Below are positions 1 to 7,797 of a DNA stretch of 9,299 nt, in pieces. Below the pieces are notes generated by a model, which saw only the letters and a list, made by a program, of their open reading frames with translations, searched no databases and had not been told where the DNA came from. Position 1 is the first letter of the stretch. Every line of letters starts with the position of its first letter. The DNA is from JBCBKZ01 sp039026975. Lineage in GTDB: Bacteria > Bacteroidota > Bacteroidia > J057. Location: NCBI GenBank assembly GCA_039026975.1, contig JBCCLI010000260.1:1-9299 (forward strand), given 5' to 3'. The position numbers were made by a program, and so were the translations under genes.

Positions 1-1882
1 CTCTCATTGCTGGCGTAAGCTCATCATAAATCTGTATGCCTTTCCCTTTTTCTCCATGTTTATTGAAAATAATGTCTAGCTCAGAAATATGAATTAAGAG
101 CCCTGTTTCCACACACTTGGCAATATGTTTGGCTATGACTTTATCAGAGACTTCCATACTTGTATGCATCTGCATCCCAATGCCGTGTATGGGGACTCCC
201 TTTTTTCTTAGTCTATTCACCACGCCTAAAAAAGCTGCCAGCTTAGTAGAATCCCGCTCTATGCTGTAATCATTTAAGAATAGCTTAGCCGTGGGGTCTG
301 CCTGATGTGCCATTCTAAAGACCATTTCCAAGTAGTCTTCCCCAAAGGTGGTATACCATATATTTTCACGAAGCTTACCTCCCTTATCCAGGATAGCTTC
401 ATTGACTACGTCCCAGGCATCAATTCTCCCTTGATAGCGGGAGACCAGGGTATCAATATACTTCTGGGTAAATGCATATAGGGCGGCGGAATCTCCTTCA
501 AGCGCTTTCACAAAATCAGGAGTAGCACTATGCCAAAGGAGGGTATGGCCAAACATGCGCATGCCGTGGCTTTCTGCATAGGCCAGATATTCATCAACTT
601 CTGAAAAGTCATATGTAAAGCCCTCCCTGATTACCCTGTGCATCTTCATGGCATTACCTGCCGTTAGGCTATTAAACTCATAACCGGCAATATCCATGAC
701 CGTATCATTTCTAAGCATACTTAGCCTTATGCTGGTCCCTACAGGATAGGGCGCGCCTTGATGCAGGGGAATATGGGTCAGGCTTGTGGAAGGATCATCA
801 GAGGTTTTTTTCTCCAGGATTCCTAACCGCCAGGGAATGTCTCCGTATCTTTTACCCTCTCTGTTTCTGTGAAGTACGCCCTGAAAAATAAAGGGATTAT
901 GTAGATCGGCTTCCATCTTCTCATCTACGCCATTCCTGATCAGTTCTCCATGGCTAATAGAATTGGTCCAGGCACCTGCTACCTGTATGACATTAGCGAC
1001 AGAGGCATATGTGCCTGTAGAATCACTGAGGACAGCTCTCCATCTTCCATCAAGTTTATCAGCCATAAGGGCCTTAAAGTACCGCCTGTCATCAGGTTTC
1101 TGCGCTTCTATTAGATTCAGGTAGATGTCCTCCTTGGGCAGTTTATAGATATGGCTAGCTTCAAAGATATCTCCCTCATAGGCAAGGATAGGTTCACTCC
1201 ATTTAAAGGGGAAGTTTTTCACGGAGGTCTCTGAGCGGTATATTTTGCCATTGTCGCAGGTGAAAAAAGTATAAGCGGTTTTCTTATCGCAAATGACCCA
1301 GAAGTCAAGGTAAGGATCATTCGGCGGCTTAGCTATGTCCATGGGCTGTAGGGCTGACCAGGAATTAGGATCTGAAATATCATTAGAGGTGGCAAAGGCA
1401 GCCTGATAATTAGGGGACCAGGAATCATTTTTGGCCTGGCAGATCATATACCACTTGTTGTGAGGGCTAAAGTAAAATACCTGAGGCGCACAAAAATAGC
1501 CAGGATGATTTCCTAATACTATGGGCTTTTGCTCAGCCGCTTCTTCAAAGTTGTCAAAAGAGCTATACACAATGGCATGCGAGCGTTTTTTCCCTCTAAG
1601 GGTGCAGAACAGATGCCACTTACCATCATGCTTGATAATAGAAGGATCTTTTATGGAAATCCAGTCTTCCTCATCAAACATGAACGCATCCAAGATAGGA
1701 CGTTGGAGTTCCCACTCAAATTTGTAGGATTCTTCGGGTACAGTAGCTGTAACAGTGCTTTTACTATTCTTACATGAGAATAGCAGGAGTTCACATAAAA
1801 GGCTCATCCCAAGTAGGAGGATCCTTCCTGCCTTCAAACGGCCTGTCTGTAGGTAAGGGAGATGGGAAACGCGGTAATTCAT
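1..1882 (-). CDS. GH62 alpha-L-arabinofuranosidase / GH10 endo-xylanase fusion, probable lipoprotein, C-terminus cut by window edge
   Basis: The 627 visible codons contain no stop and continue past base 1, so this is a 3'-partial gene. Residues 1-37 form a basic then hydrophobic leader ending LLLFSC, a plausible lipobox with lipidated Cys37; a second Met at residue 26 is an alternative start. Residues about 50-360 match GH62: SIKDPS (Asp79, catalytic base), CAPQVFYFSP, LDFWVICD (Asp193, pKa modulator), DNGKIYRSE, IFEASHIY (Glu241, general acid) and ISHGELIR. Spacings of 114 and 162 residues between the three acids fit the family. From about 378, GH10 signatures follow: TAGNAMKMH, FGHTLLWHS, WDVVNEA (Glu495, acid/base) and HISELDI (Glu601, nucleophile). 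The end of the GH10 barrel is missing. Inferred role: removal of arabinofuranosyl branches and cleavage of the xylan backbone of arabinoxylan, at the cell surface or periplasm. No carbohydrate-binding module is visible in the part present. Confidence 0.93.
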   Translation of the reverse strand, partial: MNYRVSHLPYLQTGRLKAGRILLLGMSLLCELLLFSCKNSKSTVTATVPEESYKFEWELQRPILDAFMFDEEDWISIKDPSIIKHDGKWHLFCTLRGKKRSHAIVYSSFDNFEEAAEQKPIVLGNHPGYFCAPQVFYFSPHNKWYMICQAKNDSWSPNYQAAFATSNDISDPNSWSALQPMDIAKPPNDPYLDFWVICDKKTAYTFFTCDNGKIYRSETSVKNFPFKWSEPILAYEGDIFEASHIYKLPKEDIYLNLIEAQKPDDRRYFKALMADKLDGRWRAVLSDSTGTYASVANVIQVAGAWTNSISHGELIRNGVDEKMEADLHNPFIFQGVLHRNREGKRYGDIPWRLGILEKKTSDDPSTSLTHIPLHQGAPYPVGTSIRLSMLRNDTVMDIAGYEFNSLTAGNAMKMHRVIREGFTYDFSEVDEYLAYAESHGMRMFGHTLLWHSATPDFVKALEGDSAALYAFTQKYIDTLVSRYQGRIDAWDVVNEAILDKGGKLRENIWYTTFGEDYLEMVFRMAHQADPTAKLFLNDYSIERDSTKLAAFLGVVNRLRKKGVPIHGIGMQMHTSMEVSDKVIAKHIAKCVETGLLIHISELDIIFNKHGEKGKGIQIYDELTPAMR

Positions 1883-1990
1883 TCCTTCTTTTTAAAGAAT
1901 GAGTAGCAAGTAGAGATAGTTATACCAGCCTATCTAGTTTTTGTTGATAAGAGAATAAGTTAGCTCCAGCATGTAGGAGGGGGCAGGGTT

Positions 1991-2015
1991 ATATCCCTTT
2001 TTGAGGTAGGGATAT
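1991..2015 (-). terminator. Hairpin just after comM, possible terminator
   Basis: ATATCCCT and AGGGATAT form a perfect 8-bp stem around a 9-nt loop. It starts about 10 nt after the comM stop codon and lies before the GH62-GH10 gene on the same strand. On the minus strand the stem is preceded by an A run but followed by AACCCTG, not a T run. The T run (TTTTTCTCTC) lies on the plus-strand side, so as a Rho-independent terminator it fits a plus-strand transcript better. Position suggests it separates comM from the glycosidase gene; function is inferred. Confidence 0.4.
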
Positions 2016-2025
2016 TTTTCTCTCG

Positions 2026-3567
2026 TTAACTCCCCCAGCTCTCCCTGTCCAAACTTCTGTATTGAATAGCTTCCGCTAGATGTTCTGGATGAATTTTCTC
2101 CTTATCAAAGAGGTCTGCTATGGTGCGAGAAACTTTCAGAATGCGGTCGAAGGCTCTGGCAGATAAATCCAGCTTTTTCATGGCTATCTTCAGTAGCATT
2201 TCTCCCGGCTTATCTATCTTACAGATCTTACGTGTGAGCTGCGGGGGCATATGAGCATTGGCGTAGATACCTTCAAACTCCTTAAAGCGGTCTAACTGAC
2301 GGTCTCTGGCTACTATGACGCGTTCACGTATTTCAGCACTACTTTCCCCTTCTTCCAGGGAAGAGAGCTCTTCAAAAGGGACAGGGGTTACTTCTATGTG
2401 CAGGTCTATTCTGTCCATGAGGGGGCCAGAAATTTTGCTGAGATATCTTTGTACTAAAGCGGGTGGGCACACGCAGTCCTTGTCGGGATGATTATAGTAG
2501 CCGCAGGGACAGGGGTTCATACTGGCCATCATCATGAAGTTAGCGGGGTAGCTGACGGTAGTCTTAGCGCGAGAAACAGTAATATGGTTCTCTTCTAATG
2601 GTTGACGTAGCACTTCTAATACAGCCCGCTTAAACTCCGGTAGCTCATCCAGAAAAAGGACCCCATTATGTGCCAGGCTAATCTCTCCGGGCTGAGGAAT
2701 CCCTCCTCCCCCTACCAAGGCTACATCTGAGATGGTGTGGTGGGGCGATCGATAAGGTCTGCGAGCTACTAAGGAGGCTTTTTCTGGAAGTAGGCCTACC
2801 ACAGAATGAATCTTAGTAGTTTCCAGGGCTTCATGCAGAGACATGGGGGGGAGAATGGTATTGATGCGTTTAGCCAGCATGGTTTTTCCGGCGCCGGGAG
2901 GACCTATCATGATGACATTATGTCCGCCAGCAGCTGCTACTTCCAGGGCTCTTTTGACATTTTCCTGTCCTTTTACATCTGAAAAGTCCTGGATATAGTC
3001 GTTTTGAGCATCATAGAATATTTCTCGGGTATCCTTTACTAGCGGTTCTATTTGCTGTTCTCCATCTAAAAAGGCGATAGCTTCAGCCACATTATCTACA
3101 GGGATGACCTCCAGCTGGTTTACTATTGCGGCTTCTTCAGCGTTTCTGGCTGGGAGAATAAAGCCTTTATAGCCCTTTTTTCTGGCTTCTATGGCTATAG
3201 GGAGAGCCCCTTTTATGGGAAGGAGGGTGCCATCCAGGGACAATTCTCCCATGATGAGGTACTCACTGATTTTATCAGAAGAGATGTCTCCATTGGCGGC
3301 GAGAATGCCCATAGCTATAGTAAGGTCATAAGCAGAGCCAACTTTAGGAATATCAGCTGGGGCCATATTAATGACTATGCGTTTTCGGGGGATGTCCAGT
3401 TCATTGTTGCGGAGGGCCGTCATGATGCGGAACCTGCTTTCTTTGACAGCATTATCAGGTAATCCTACCAGGAAATACCCAAACTGACCGGTCGCTACAT
3501 CTACTTCTACAGTAATGAGGGTAGCGTGTATCCCTTCTACGGCACTCCCGAATGTTTTTACGAGCAT
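2026..3567 (-). CDS. comM: ComM/YifB family Mg-chelatase-like AAA+ ATPase
   Basis: A 513-residue protein, full length for the family. It has an N-terminal ChlI/Lon-like domain (about 15-160), then an AAA+ module (about 195-390) with Walker A GPPGAGKT at 222-229 and Walker B VLFLDE at 303-308. A CPCGYYN...CVCPP cysteine cluster (Cys353, 355, 365, 367) follows, then a C-terminal Mg-chelatase-type helical domain containing LSARAFDRILKVSRT. Known family role: ComM is a hexameric helicase that promotes branch migration when incoming DNA is integrated during natural transformation. It is widespread and not proof of competence. I place the start at the ATG giving MLVKTFGSAV, the usual N-terminus; the frame opens six codons earlier at a TTG (3585), which I consider less likely. 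The gene lies 58 bp downstream of the preceding small-protein gene and may share its transcript. Confidence 0.96.
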   Translation of the reverse strand: MLVKTFGSAVEGIHATLITVEVDVATGQFGYFLVGLPDNAVKESRFRIMTALRNNELDIPRKRIVINMAPADIPKVGSAYDLTIAMGILAANGDISSDKISEYLIMGELSLDGTLLPIKGALPIAIEARKKGYKGFILPARNAEEAAIVNQLEVIPVDNVAEAIAFLDGEQQIEPLVKDTREIFYDAQNDYIQDFSDVKGQENVKRALEVAAAGGHNVIMIGPPGAGKTMLAKRINTILPPMSLHEALETTKIHSVVGLLPEKASLVARRPYRSPHHTISDVALVGGGGIPQPGEISLAHNGVLFLDELPEFKRAVLEVLRQPLEENHITVSRAKTTVSYPANFMMMASMNPCPCGYYNHPDKDCVCPPALVQRYLSKISGPLMDRIDLHIEVTPVPFEELSSLEEGESSAEIRERVIVARDRQLDRFKEFEGIYANAHMPPQLTRKICKIDKPGEMLLKIAMKKLDLSARAFDRILKVSRTIADLFDKEKIHPEHLAEAIQYRSLDRESWGS

Positions 3568-3592
3568 AGTGTTAATAGCCAACAAATGGTGA

Positions 3593-3615
3593 AGGGGTGC
3601 CTCAGCGACACCCCT
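3593..3615 (-). terminator. Hairpin between the secreted-protein gene and comM
   Basis: AGGGGTG and CACCCCT form a perfect 7-bp, G+C-rich stem around a 9-nt loop, about 10 nt after the stop codon of the upstream gene and about 25 nt before the comM ATG. No T run follows on the minus strand (TTCACCATTTG), so it is not a classical Rho-independent terminator. It could attenuate read-through into comM or protect the 3' end of the upstream message; both are inference. Confidence 0.4.
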
Positions 3616-3625
3616 ATAAATAATC

Positions 3626-4186
3626 TTATTTCCTTGTATACAGCAGTACCTCTCCTCTAATTTCTCCTTTGAAGGAGTAGGAAAGCGGCTTGCCTACAAA
3701 TGATCTTGCATGATTATCCATGAATAGAGAAGCAGCGTTAGGAACTTTAGCTTGCCATTTTCCTGATGAACTGGTTTTTCCAGGGAGGATTAGCGCTATG
3801 TGGCCTGCTCCTGCTGGATCACTGTAGGCGGCTACTACTGCCTTCCCCAGGTTAGCTTGGTCCTGGGCGTCTTGTAGGGCCTGAGCATCAGACCCATTTC
3901 CCAGGGGTTCCCAATTAGCATTAGTCTGTAGGAATTCTACAATTTCATTTCCGGTTAGGAAACGCTGTTTTTGTTCCGAGTAGAAAGCATTTACGCCATA
4001 TACAGCTTCCAGGGCTTTGTCTAAATAGTTATGGCATTGGGCAAGGTTGTCTTCAGGTGCCACACAGGTTTTAAACTCTTCTACGACAGTCTCAAGGTCT
4101 GACTGCCAAGTCTCGCTTACTCCTTGAGCTACGAGACTGAAGGGGAGCGTAAGGATGAGTAGGGTAAATAAATTACGCAGATTCAT
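3626..4186 (-). CDS. Secreted small protein, possible NlpC/P60-like (papain-like) cell-wall hydrolase
   Basis: A 186-residue protein with a clear signal peptide: NLRN, a hydrophobic stretch LFTLLILTLPFSL, and probable cleavage after LVA at residue 20. The mature part is about 166 residues. I do not recognise a named family with certainty. Two features suggest a papain-like amidase or endopeptidase: Cys51 at the start of a helix (QCHNYLDKALEAVYG), and later a GHIALILPG strand with His129, followed by Asn150. The conserved-looking Trp92, the helix before Gly114 and the strand KAVVAAYS also fit the NlpC/P60 order of elements (Cys, then His, then polar residue). If correct, it would cleave peptide bonds in peptidoglycan in the periplasm. 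Cys41 could pair with Cys51 instead, which would argue against catalysis. It precedes comM by 58 bp; any link to DNA uptake is speculation. Confidence 0.6.
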   Translation of the reverse strand: MNLRNLFTLLILTLPFSLVAQGVSETWQSDLETVVEEFKTCVAPEDNLAQCHNYLDKALEAVYGVNAFYSEQKQRFLTGNEIVEFLQTNANWEPLGNGSDAQALQDAQDQANLGKAVVAAYSDPAGAGHIALILPGKTSSSGKWQAKVPNAASLFMDNHARSFVGKPLSYSFKGEIRGEVLLYTRK

Positions 4187-4255
4187 TGTTTGTGTGTTGT
4201 TCGATTAATGAAATGAGTCTACTTAGGGTAAAGTAAGAATACGAACAAGAAGGCA

Positions 4256-4282
4256 CAAACATAAGGCCATATGTACTAGCAA
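4256..4282 (-). promoter_or_regulatory. Candidate Bacteroidetes-type promoter for the secreted-protein gene
   Basis: On the minus strand TATGTTTG (4263-4256) matches the Bacteroidetes -7 consensus TAnnTTTG exactly. A TTG (4282-4280) lies 16 nt upstream, close to the usual spacing of the -33 element. Transcription would start near 4249, about 63 nt before the ATG at 4186. Evidence is a motif match in the correct intergenic position only. Confidence 0.4.
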
Positions 4283-4339
4283 GGACTGTTAAAGCGCTAC
4301 TTTCCGGGTAAAATCCTGCTAAAAGGAACCTGATTAGTT

Positions 4340-4428
4340 CTACTTTTCTCAAAGTAGTTCACTATTCTTCCACAAATTAGCTGGTTAGCACCCATTAAAC
4401 AGAATATTATTCTGAGAAATATCTGTTT
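4340..4428 (-). other. Hairpin-rich stretch downstream of the small membrane-protein gene
   Basis: This A+T-rich spacer contains three inverted repeats: CTACTTT/AAAGTAG (4340-4357, 4-nt loop), CAGAAT/ATTCTG (4400-4414, 3-nt loop) and AAACAGA/TCTGTTT (4397-4428), the last two mutually exclusive. On the minus strand the third ends in TCTGTTTAATG, a short T-rich tail about 45 nt after the preceding stop codon, so it could be a weak terminator for the acylase/membrane-protein pair. No run of T is long enough for a confident call. Confidence 0.3.
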
Positions 4429-4442
4429 CAAATATCAGCCAA

Positions 4443-4838
4443 TTAAGCACTTTTTATGGCTTCTCCTAATAAATTTCCTGTCATGGTACTAAATCCTCCA
4501 ATAAGTCCTCCTACCAACGCACTAATTCCTACCATCTGGAGGGGGGCTGTTTCTGAAGACTGCTGGAGAATGAGCTCAGCTATTTTACCACTTAGATGAG
4601 AGGCATTTTGAGAATCTATCCACCACGCCATGAGGCCCCATAAGAGGGCTACCGCTAAGAACCCCGCACCAAAGCTAAAGGAGGGCTTAGGTTTACGAGC
4701 AAAAAGTCTCTTTTTCTTCTCTCGGCTCATAAGAAATCCTACGCCAAATCCCACTATGGCAGTAGCCCACCAAGGAAAATACTGAGAAGCAAAATAGGCC
4801 AGTACGGCTATTAGAATAAGTTGTATAATAAATCTCAT
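4443..4838 (-). CDS. Small four-helix integral membrane protein of unknown function
   Basis: A 131-residue protein with four probable transmembrane segments (about 3-18, 22-38, 56-74 and 99-118). A strongly basic loop KKKRLFARKPK lies between the second and third, which should face the cytoplasm by the positive-inside rule. The last helix region is glycine-rich (LVGGLIGGFSTMTG), suggesting tight helix packing. No enzymatic motif is visible and I do not recognise the family. The ATG follows the stop codon of the acylase gene by only 7 nt, so the two are very likely cotranscribed and possibly translationally coupled. A role in the same envelope process is a reasonable inference but not demonstrated. 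Confidence 0.8.
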   Translation of the reverse strand: MRFIIQLILIAVLAYFASQYFPWWATAIVGFGVGFLMSREKKKRLFARKPKPSFSFGAGFLAVALLWGLMAWWIDSQNASHLSGKIAELILQQSSETAPLQMVGISALVGGLIGGFSTMTGNLLGEAIKSA

Positions 4839-4845
4839 GCCGGAG

Positions 4846-7281
4846 TTATTTATTAGTGAAGGTTTGGGTGAAGGCTATGTCTCCCTCCTTATCTTCCTGA
4901 TTTTTCATAAACCAAAGCTTGTAGTACTCTCCTTTGGCCCAGTCATCTATGAAGGCATCATAGGTAGGATCACCAGGGTTTCCGCTTTGGCCGCCAGGGT
5001 AGATTCCATATGCCTCAATCTCCTCTCCCAGGGAAACAATCATTCTCCAGGAAGGGCCTGCTCGTCTGCTGGTAGCATTTAGGATGCTGCTATATCCACC
5101 TGCTGGTACAGAAAACCTACTGAATGGAGCTAATCTAGCCAGGTGCTGAATAGAAGTGCCTTTCCACTCAGCCCATCCCCATTCTGTGGGATTCTCATTA
5201 TATGCTTGCATGCTGCTGTCAGCTGCCTGGAAGGCTGAATTGATAATCATAGCGCGGGTTTCTAGTTCCGGCGTATTGATGTTATCATAGAAGGAAAAAT
5301 CTGGTCGTGTACGTAAAATGCCGGAGGTAGCCTGCTTCAAGGGTTTTCGGAGGGCCATCCCTTCCGCTGCAAACTCGTCATCCCAAATTCCGCTAAAGAC
5401 CTCGTTTTTCCATTCTTCAAAAAAGGCGGGTAGCGTAGCATCTACCTTGTACTGGAAATCCCATACTCTAAGGTCCCTGACTAAGGACATTTGAGTGGCT
5501 GATAAGGTAGCGGTATCCAACTCTTGAAGGAGAAGGGGTAATAAGTCTGATGCCAGTACAGAATAGGTGTCCATCTGGAAATCCATCATATCCTGAACAT
5601 CAAGGGTATCTTTAGAGGCCAGGAGCTGATTCAGTCTTCTATTTCTATAGGCTTCAAATCTTACTCCATAGTAGGGATAGGTGTAGGTATCATCCGTAGG
5701 ATGTTGATTAGCAGAACTTACAAAGCCTCTTTCAGGATTCAGCACGTGGGGGTTATGATTCTGGGGAATGTACTGGTTCCACATATGCTCTTTCTTACTC
5801 CCATCCAGAATGAATCTTCCTTGGTCTTCCCAAAGCTGGGGGAACTTTCCTTGCTGCCATATGGCTATGTCTCCGGCTCTACTAGCAAAGACCAGATTCT
5901 GGGCAGGACACTGGAAGGTTTTGATGGCATTTAGGTAGTCCTCATAATTTTTTGCCTTGTTTAGCTTGATGAAAGTTCTCCCTTCATTAGAGGGCTCATG
6001 GGCCATCCATCTGATGGCTAGGGGGATTTGTTCTCCTTTAGTATTCTCCTGAAAAATGACAGGGCCTATATGGGTGTAAATGACAGTATCATACCGGGCA
6101 TCATTCCCTTTCATCCCAAACACTTCTATACGTTGTTCTGCCTTCATCCATTGACCGTCAAAGAGATATTCACTTTTAGTCTCGTCCCTAAAGGTGATTT
6201 TGTAGAGGTCTAGTACATCTCTACCAGCATTAGTAGAGCCCCATGCTATAGAGTCATTAAAGCCTAGAATGACAGCCGGAGAGCCTGGAAAGCTGGCCCC
6301 ATAGCTATTAAACTCAGGGGTCTGTAGCTGCACCTCATACCAGATGGCGGGCAGGTTTAGCCCTAAATGAGGGTCATTAGCCAGGATAGGGCTTCCCGTA
6401 TTAGTTTTGCTTCCTGAGACTGCCCAGTTGTTACTTCCCAAGTTTTCCATTTCCTGAAAAGGGAAATTGGAGGAGAGCAGCATAGAGTCGGGATAGTATG
6501 TGTCAGGGCTAGTTACTGGAGGGATAGGCGCATAATCAGGTTTAGTACGAGTGGGAACGATGGGGTCATCCTCTATAAATCTGGTAGGATATAGAATATC
6601 AAATACACCCTTCCCCCATTTTTGGAGTGCATTGGTATATTCTATGTCATTATAGCCTGAGGCGAGATCATAGGCTAGGTATTTCATTAGAAGACAGGAC
6701 TTCAGAGGTGACCATTCTTCCGGGGTGTAGTTAAGCAGTTTATATTCTATTGGGTAGTCAGATGGAGAGAGTGAGTGTATGTAGGTATTCACGCCTTCAG
6801 AATAGGATTCCAGCCATAGGCGGGTTTCTTTATCTTCTTTTACTGTTTGCCAGGCGCGTTCTGCTGCGAAGACCATTCCTAACCTACGCATGTTTTTGCA
6901 GAATCCCAGAGCTGCCTCTTGAGAAGCTTCCGGGAGAATTTCTGTTAGCCTACCTGAGGCAGCAAAAATCTGGAATTCCATTTGCCACAGCCTGTCTCTG
7001 GCAGTTATATATCCTTGTACATAGGCTAGATCGGTATCATTCTCCGCAAAAATGTGTGGCACTCTTCTATCATCCATCACTACCTTCACCGGGGAAGTTA
7101 ATGCCGGAAGACTGATGGTTTCTGAAAGCTGAGGATCATCAGAGGGAGCATTCTGCCAAAACCCGTGAAAAGGGCTGAAAAACTGTCCTACAGAAAAGGT
7201 AACAGGCCCCATAGGAGAATGAAGAACAAATAATAGCCCGCCAGTAAGGATAAGAGAAAGCAAGAATTTAACCCAACGCAT
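4846..7281 (-). CDS. Penicillin acylase family Ntn hydrolase (amidase/acylase precursor)
   Basis: An 811-residue precursor, the usual size for the family. Residues about 4-20 form an N-terminal hydrophobic segment (signal peptide or anchor), so the enzyme should be periplasmic or membrane-bound. The family self-cleaves to expose an N-terminal nucleophile. Here that is Ser283 in LGSNNWAVSG, preceded by a proline-rich spacer (about 240-280) and followed by ILANDPHLGL. Asn525 in SSANQHP lies 242 residues after Ser283, matching the oxyanion Asn241 of penicillin G acylase. The alpha chain would be about residues 21-240 and the beta chain 283-811. Members hydrolyse amides such as beta-lactam side chains or acyl-homoserine lactones; the substrate cannot be read from the sequence. 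It leads a two-gene unit with the membrane protein 7 nt downstream. The ATG at 7281 is followed by MRWVKFLLSL, a good leader start. Confidence 0.95.
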   Translation of the reverse strand: MRWVKFLLSLILTGGLLFVLHSPMGPVTFSVGQFFSPFHGFWQNAPSDDPQLSETISLPALTSPVKVVMDDRRVPHIFAENDTDLAYVQGYITARDRLWQMEFQIFAASGRLTEILPEASQEAALGFCKNMRRLGMVFAAERAWQTVKEDKETRLWLESYSEGVNTYIHSLSPSDYPIEYKLLNYTPEEWSPLKSCLLMKYLAYDLASGYNDIEYTNALQKWGKGVFDILYPTRFIEDDPIVPTRTKPDYAPIPPVTSPDTYYPDSMLLSSNFPFQEMENLGSNNWAVSGSKTNTGSPILANDPHLGLNLPAIWYEVQLQTPEFNSYGASFPGSPAVILGFNDSIAWGSTNAGRDVLDLYKITFRDETKSEYLFDGQWMKAEQRIEVFGMKGNDARYDTVIYTHIGPVIFQENTKGEQIPLAIRWMAHEPSNEGRTFIKLNKAKNYEDYLNAIKTFQCPAQNLVFASRAGDIAIWQQGKFPQLWEDQGRFILDGSKKEHMWNQYIPQNHNPHVLNPERGFVSSANQHPTDDTYTYPYYGVRFEAYRNRRLNQLLASKDTLDVQDMMDFQMDTYSVLASDLLPLLLQELDTATLSATQMSLVRDLRVWDFQYKVDATLPAFFEEWKNEVFSGIWDDEFAAEGMALRKPLKQATSGILRTRPDFSFYDNINTPELETRAMIINSAFQAADSSMQAYNENPTEWGWAEWKGTSIQHLARLAPFSRFSVPAGGYSSILNATSRRAGPSWRMIVSLGEEIEAYGIYPGGQSGNPGDPTYDAFIDDWAKGEYYKLWFMKNQEDKEGDIAFTQTFTNK

Positions 7282-7322
7282 ATTTGGAATCGGTAGTAGA
7301 GTAGGTAATCACAATAGCATAT

Positions 7323-7330
7323 CAAAAATA
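7323..7330 (-). promoter_or_regulatory. Candidate -7 promoter element for the acylase operon
   Basis: On the minus strand TATTTTTG is an exact match to the Bacteroidetes -7 consensus TAnnTTTG. Transcription would begin near 7316, about 35 nt before the acylase ATG. Only a poor -33 element (CTG rather than TTG) lies about 19 nt upstream. It sits directly downstream of the terminator of the preceding gene, which supports an independent promoter here. Confidence 0.45.
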
Positions 7331-7373
7331 GGAAATATATTCGAATCCAGTCTCCTTACTTTTAGTGGATATT

Positions 7374-7401
7374 AAAAAAGGCTACCCAAATAAGGTAGCC
7401 T
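7374..7401 (-). terminator. Rho-independent terminator of the Fe-S carrier gene
   Basis: On the minus strand a perfect 8-bp stem, AGGCTACC/GGTAGCCT, with a 7-nt loop is followed immediately by a run of six T. It begins 27 nt after the stop codon at 7428. Stem, loop and T run all fit an intrinsic terminator, and it isolates this gene from the acylase operon. Confidence 0.88.
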
Positions 7402-7427
7402 GTTATATTTTTATAGAGGCCAGATTA

Positions 7428-7772
7428 TTACACAGAGAAGCTTTCCCCACATGCACATGTTCTGGAGGCATTAGGATTAGCAAAGTGGAATCCCTTTCCT
7501 TGAAGTCCTCCCGAATAGTCCAGTTCTGTCCCTACGAGGTAGAGGAGGCTTTTGATATTCACGAATATCTTAATCCCTTTATCTTCTATCACCTGATCTC
7601 CCTCCTGCATTTGGTTATCAAAGTCAAGGTTGTAGGTTAGACCAGAGCATCCACCGCCTTTTACACTTACTCTTAGGCCGTAGCTATCATCATATCCTTG
7701 TTCAGTTCTCAAGGCAGCTATGTGCTCAAAAGCACTTTCAGTTACCTTGATCATGGAATCTGTTGTATTCAT
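7428..7772 (-). CDS. A-type iron-sulfur cluster carrier protein (HesB/IscA/SufA family)
   Basis: A 114-residue protein, typical of the family in length. It carries the three conserved cysteines that bind an Fe-S cluster or iron: Cys42 in KGGGCSGLTY, and Cys106 and Cys108 in TCACGESF near the C-terminus. The N-terminal IKVTESA is also characteristic. It would receive and hand on Fe-S clusters in the cytoplasm to apo-enzymes. IscA, SufA and ErpA cannot be told apart without neighbours, and no other isc or suf genes are visible, so no symbol is given. The start at 7772 gives MNTTDS before a second Met at residue 7 (7754); the latter matches the commonest family N-terminus, so the true start may be six codons later. 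A purine-rich AGAAGAGA lies upstream. The gene is intact but is the last one before the composition change at about 7830. Confidence 0.95.
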   Translation of the reverse strand: MNTTDSMIKVTESAFEHIAALRTEQGYDDSYGLRVSVKGGGCSGLTYNLDFDNQMQEGDQVIEDKGIKIFVNIKSLLYLVGTELDYSGGLQGKGFHFANPNASRTCACGESFSV

Positions 7773-7797
7773 AGCATATTATTCTCTTCTGCTAATA

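Noticed and set aside
1521..1777. Short plus-strand frames of 68 and 82 codons
   Set aside because: They lie entirely opposite the GH62 coding region, whose catalytic motifs establish the minus strand as coding.
3568..3585. TTG start for comM six codons upstream
   Set aside because: The ATG at 3567 gives the standard family N-terminus MLVKTFGSAV, and the extra six residues have no counterpart in the family.
5701..7115. Several plus-strand frames of 61-121 codons
   Set aside because: All are antisense to the penicillin-acylase gene, which has full-length family motifs.
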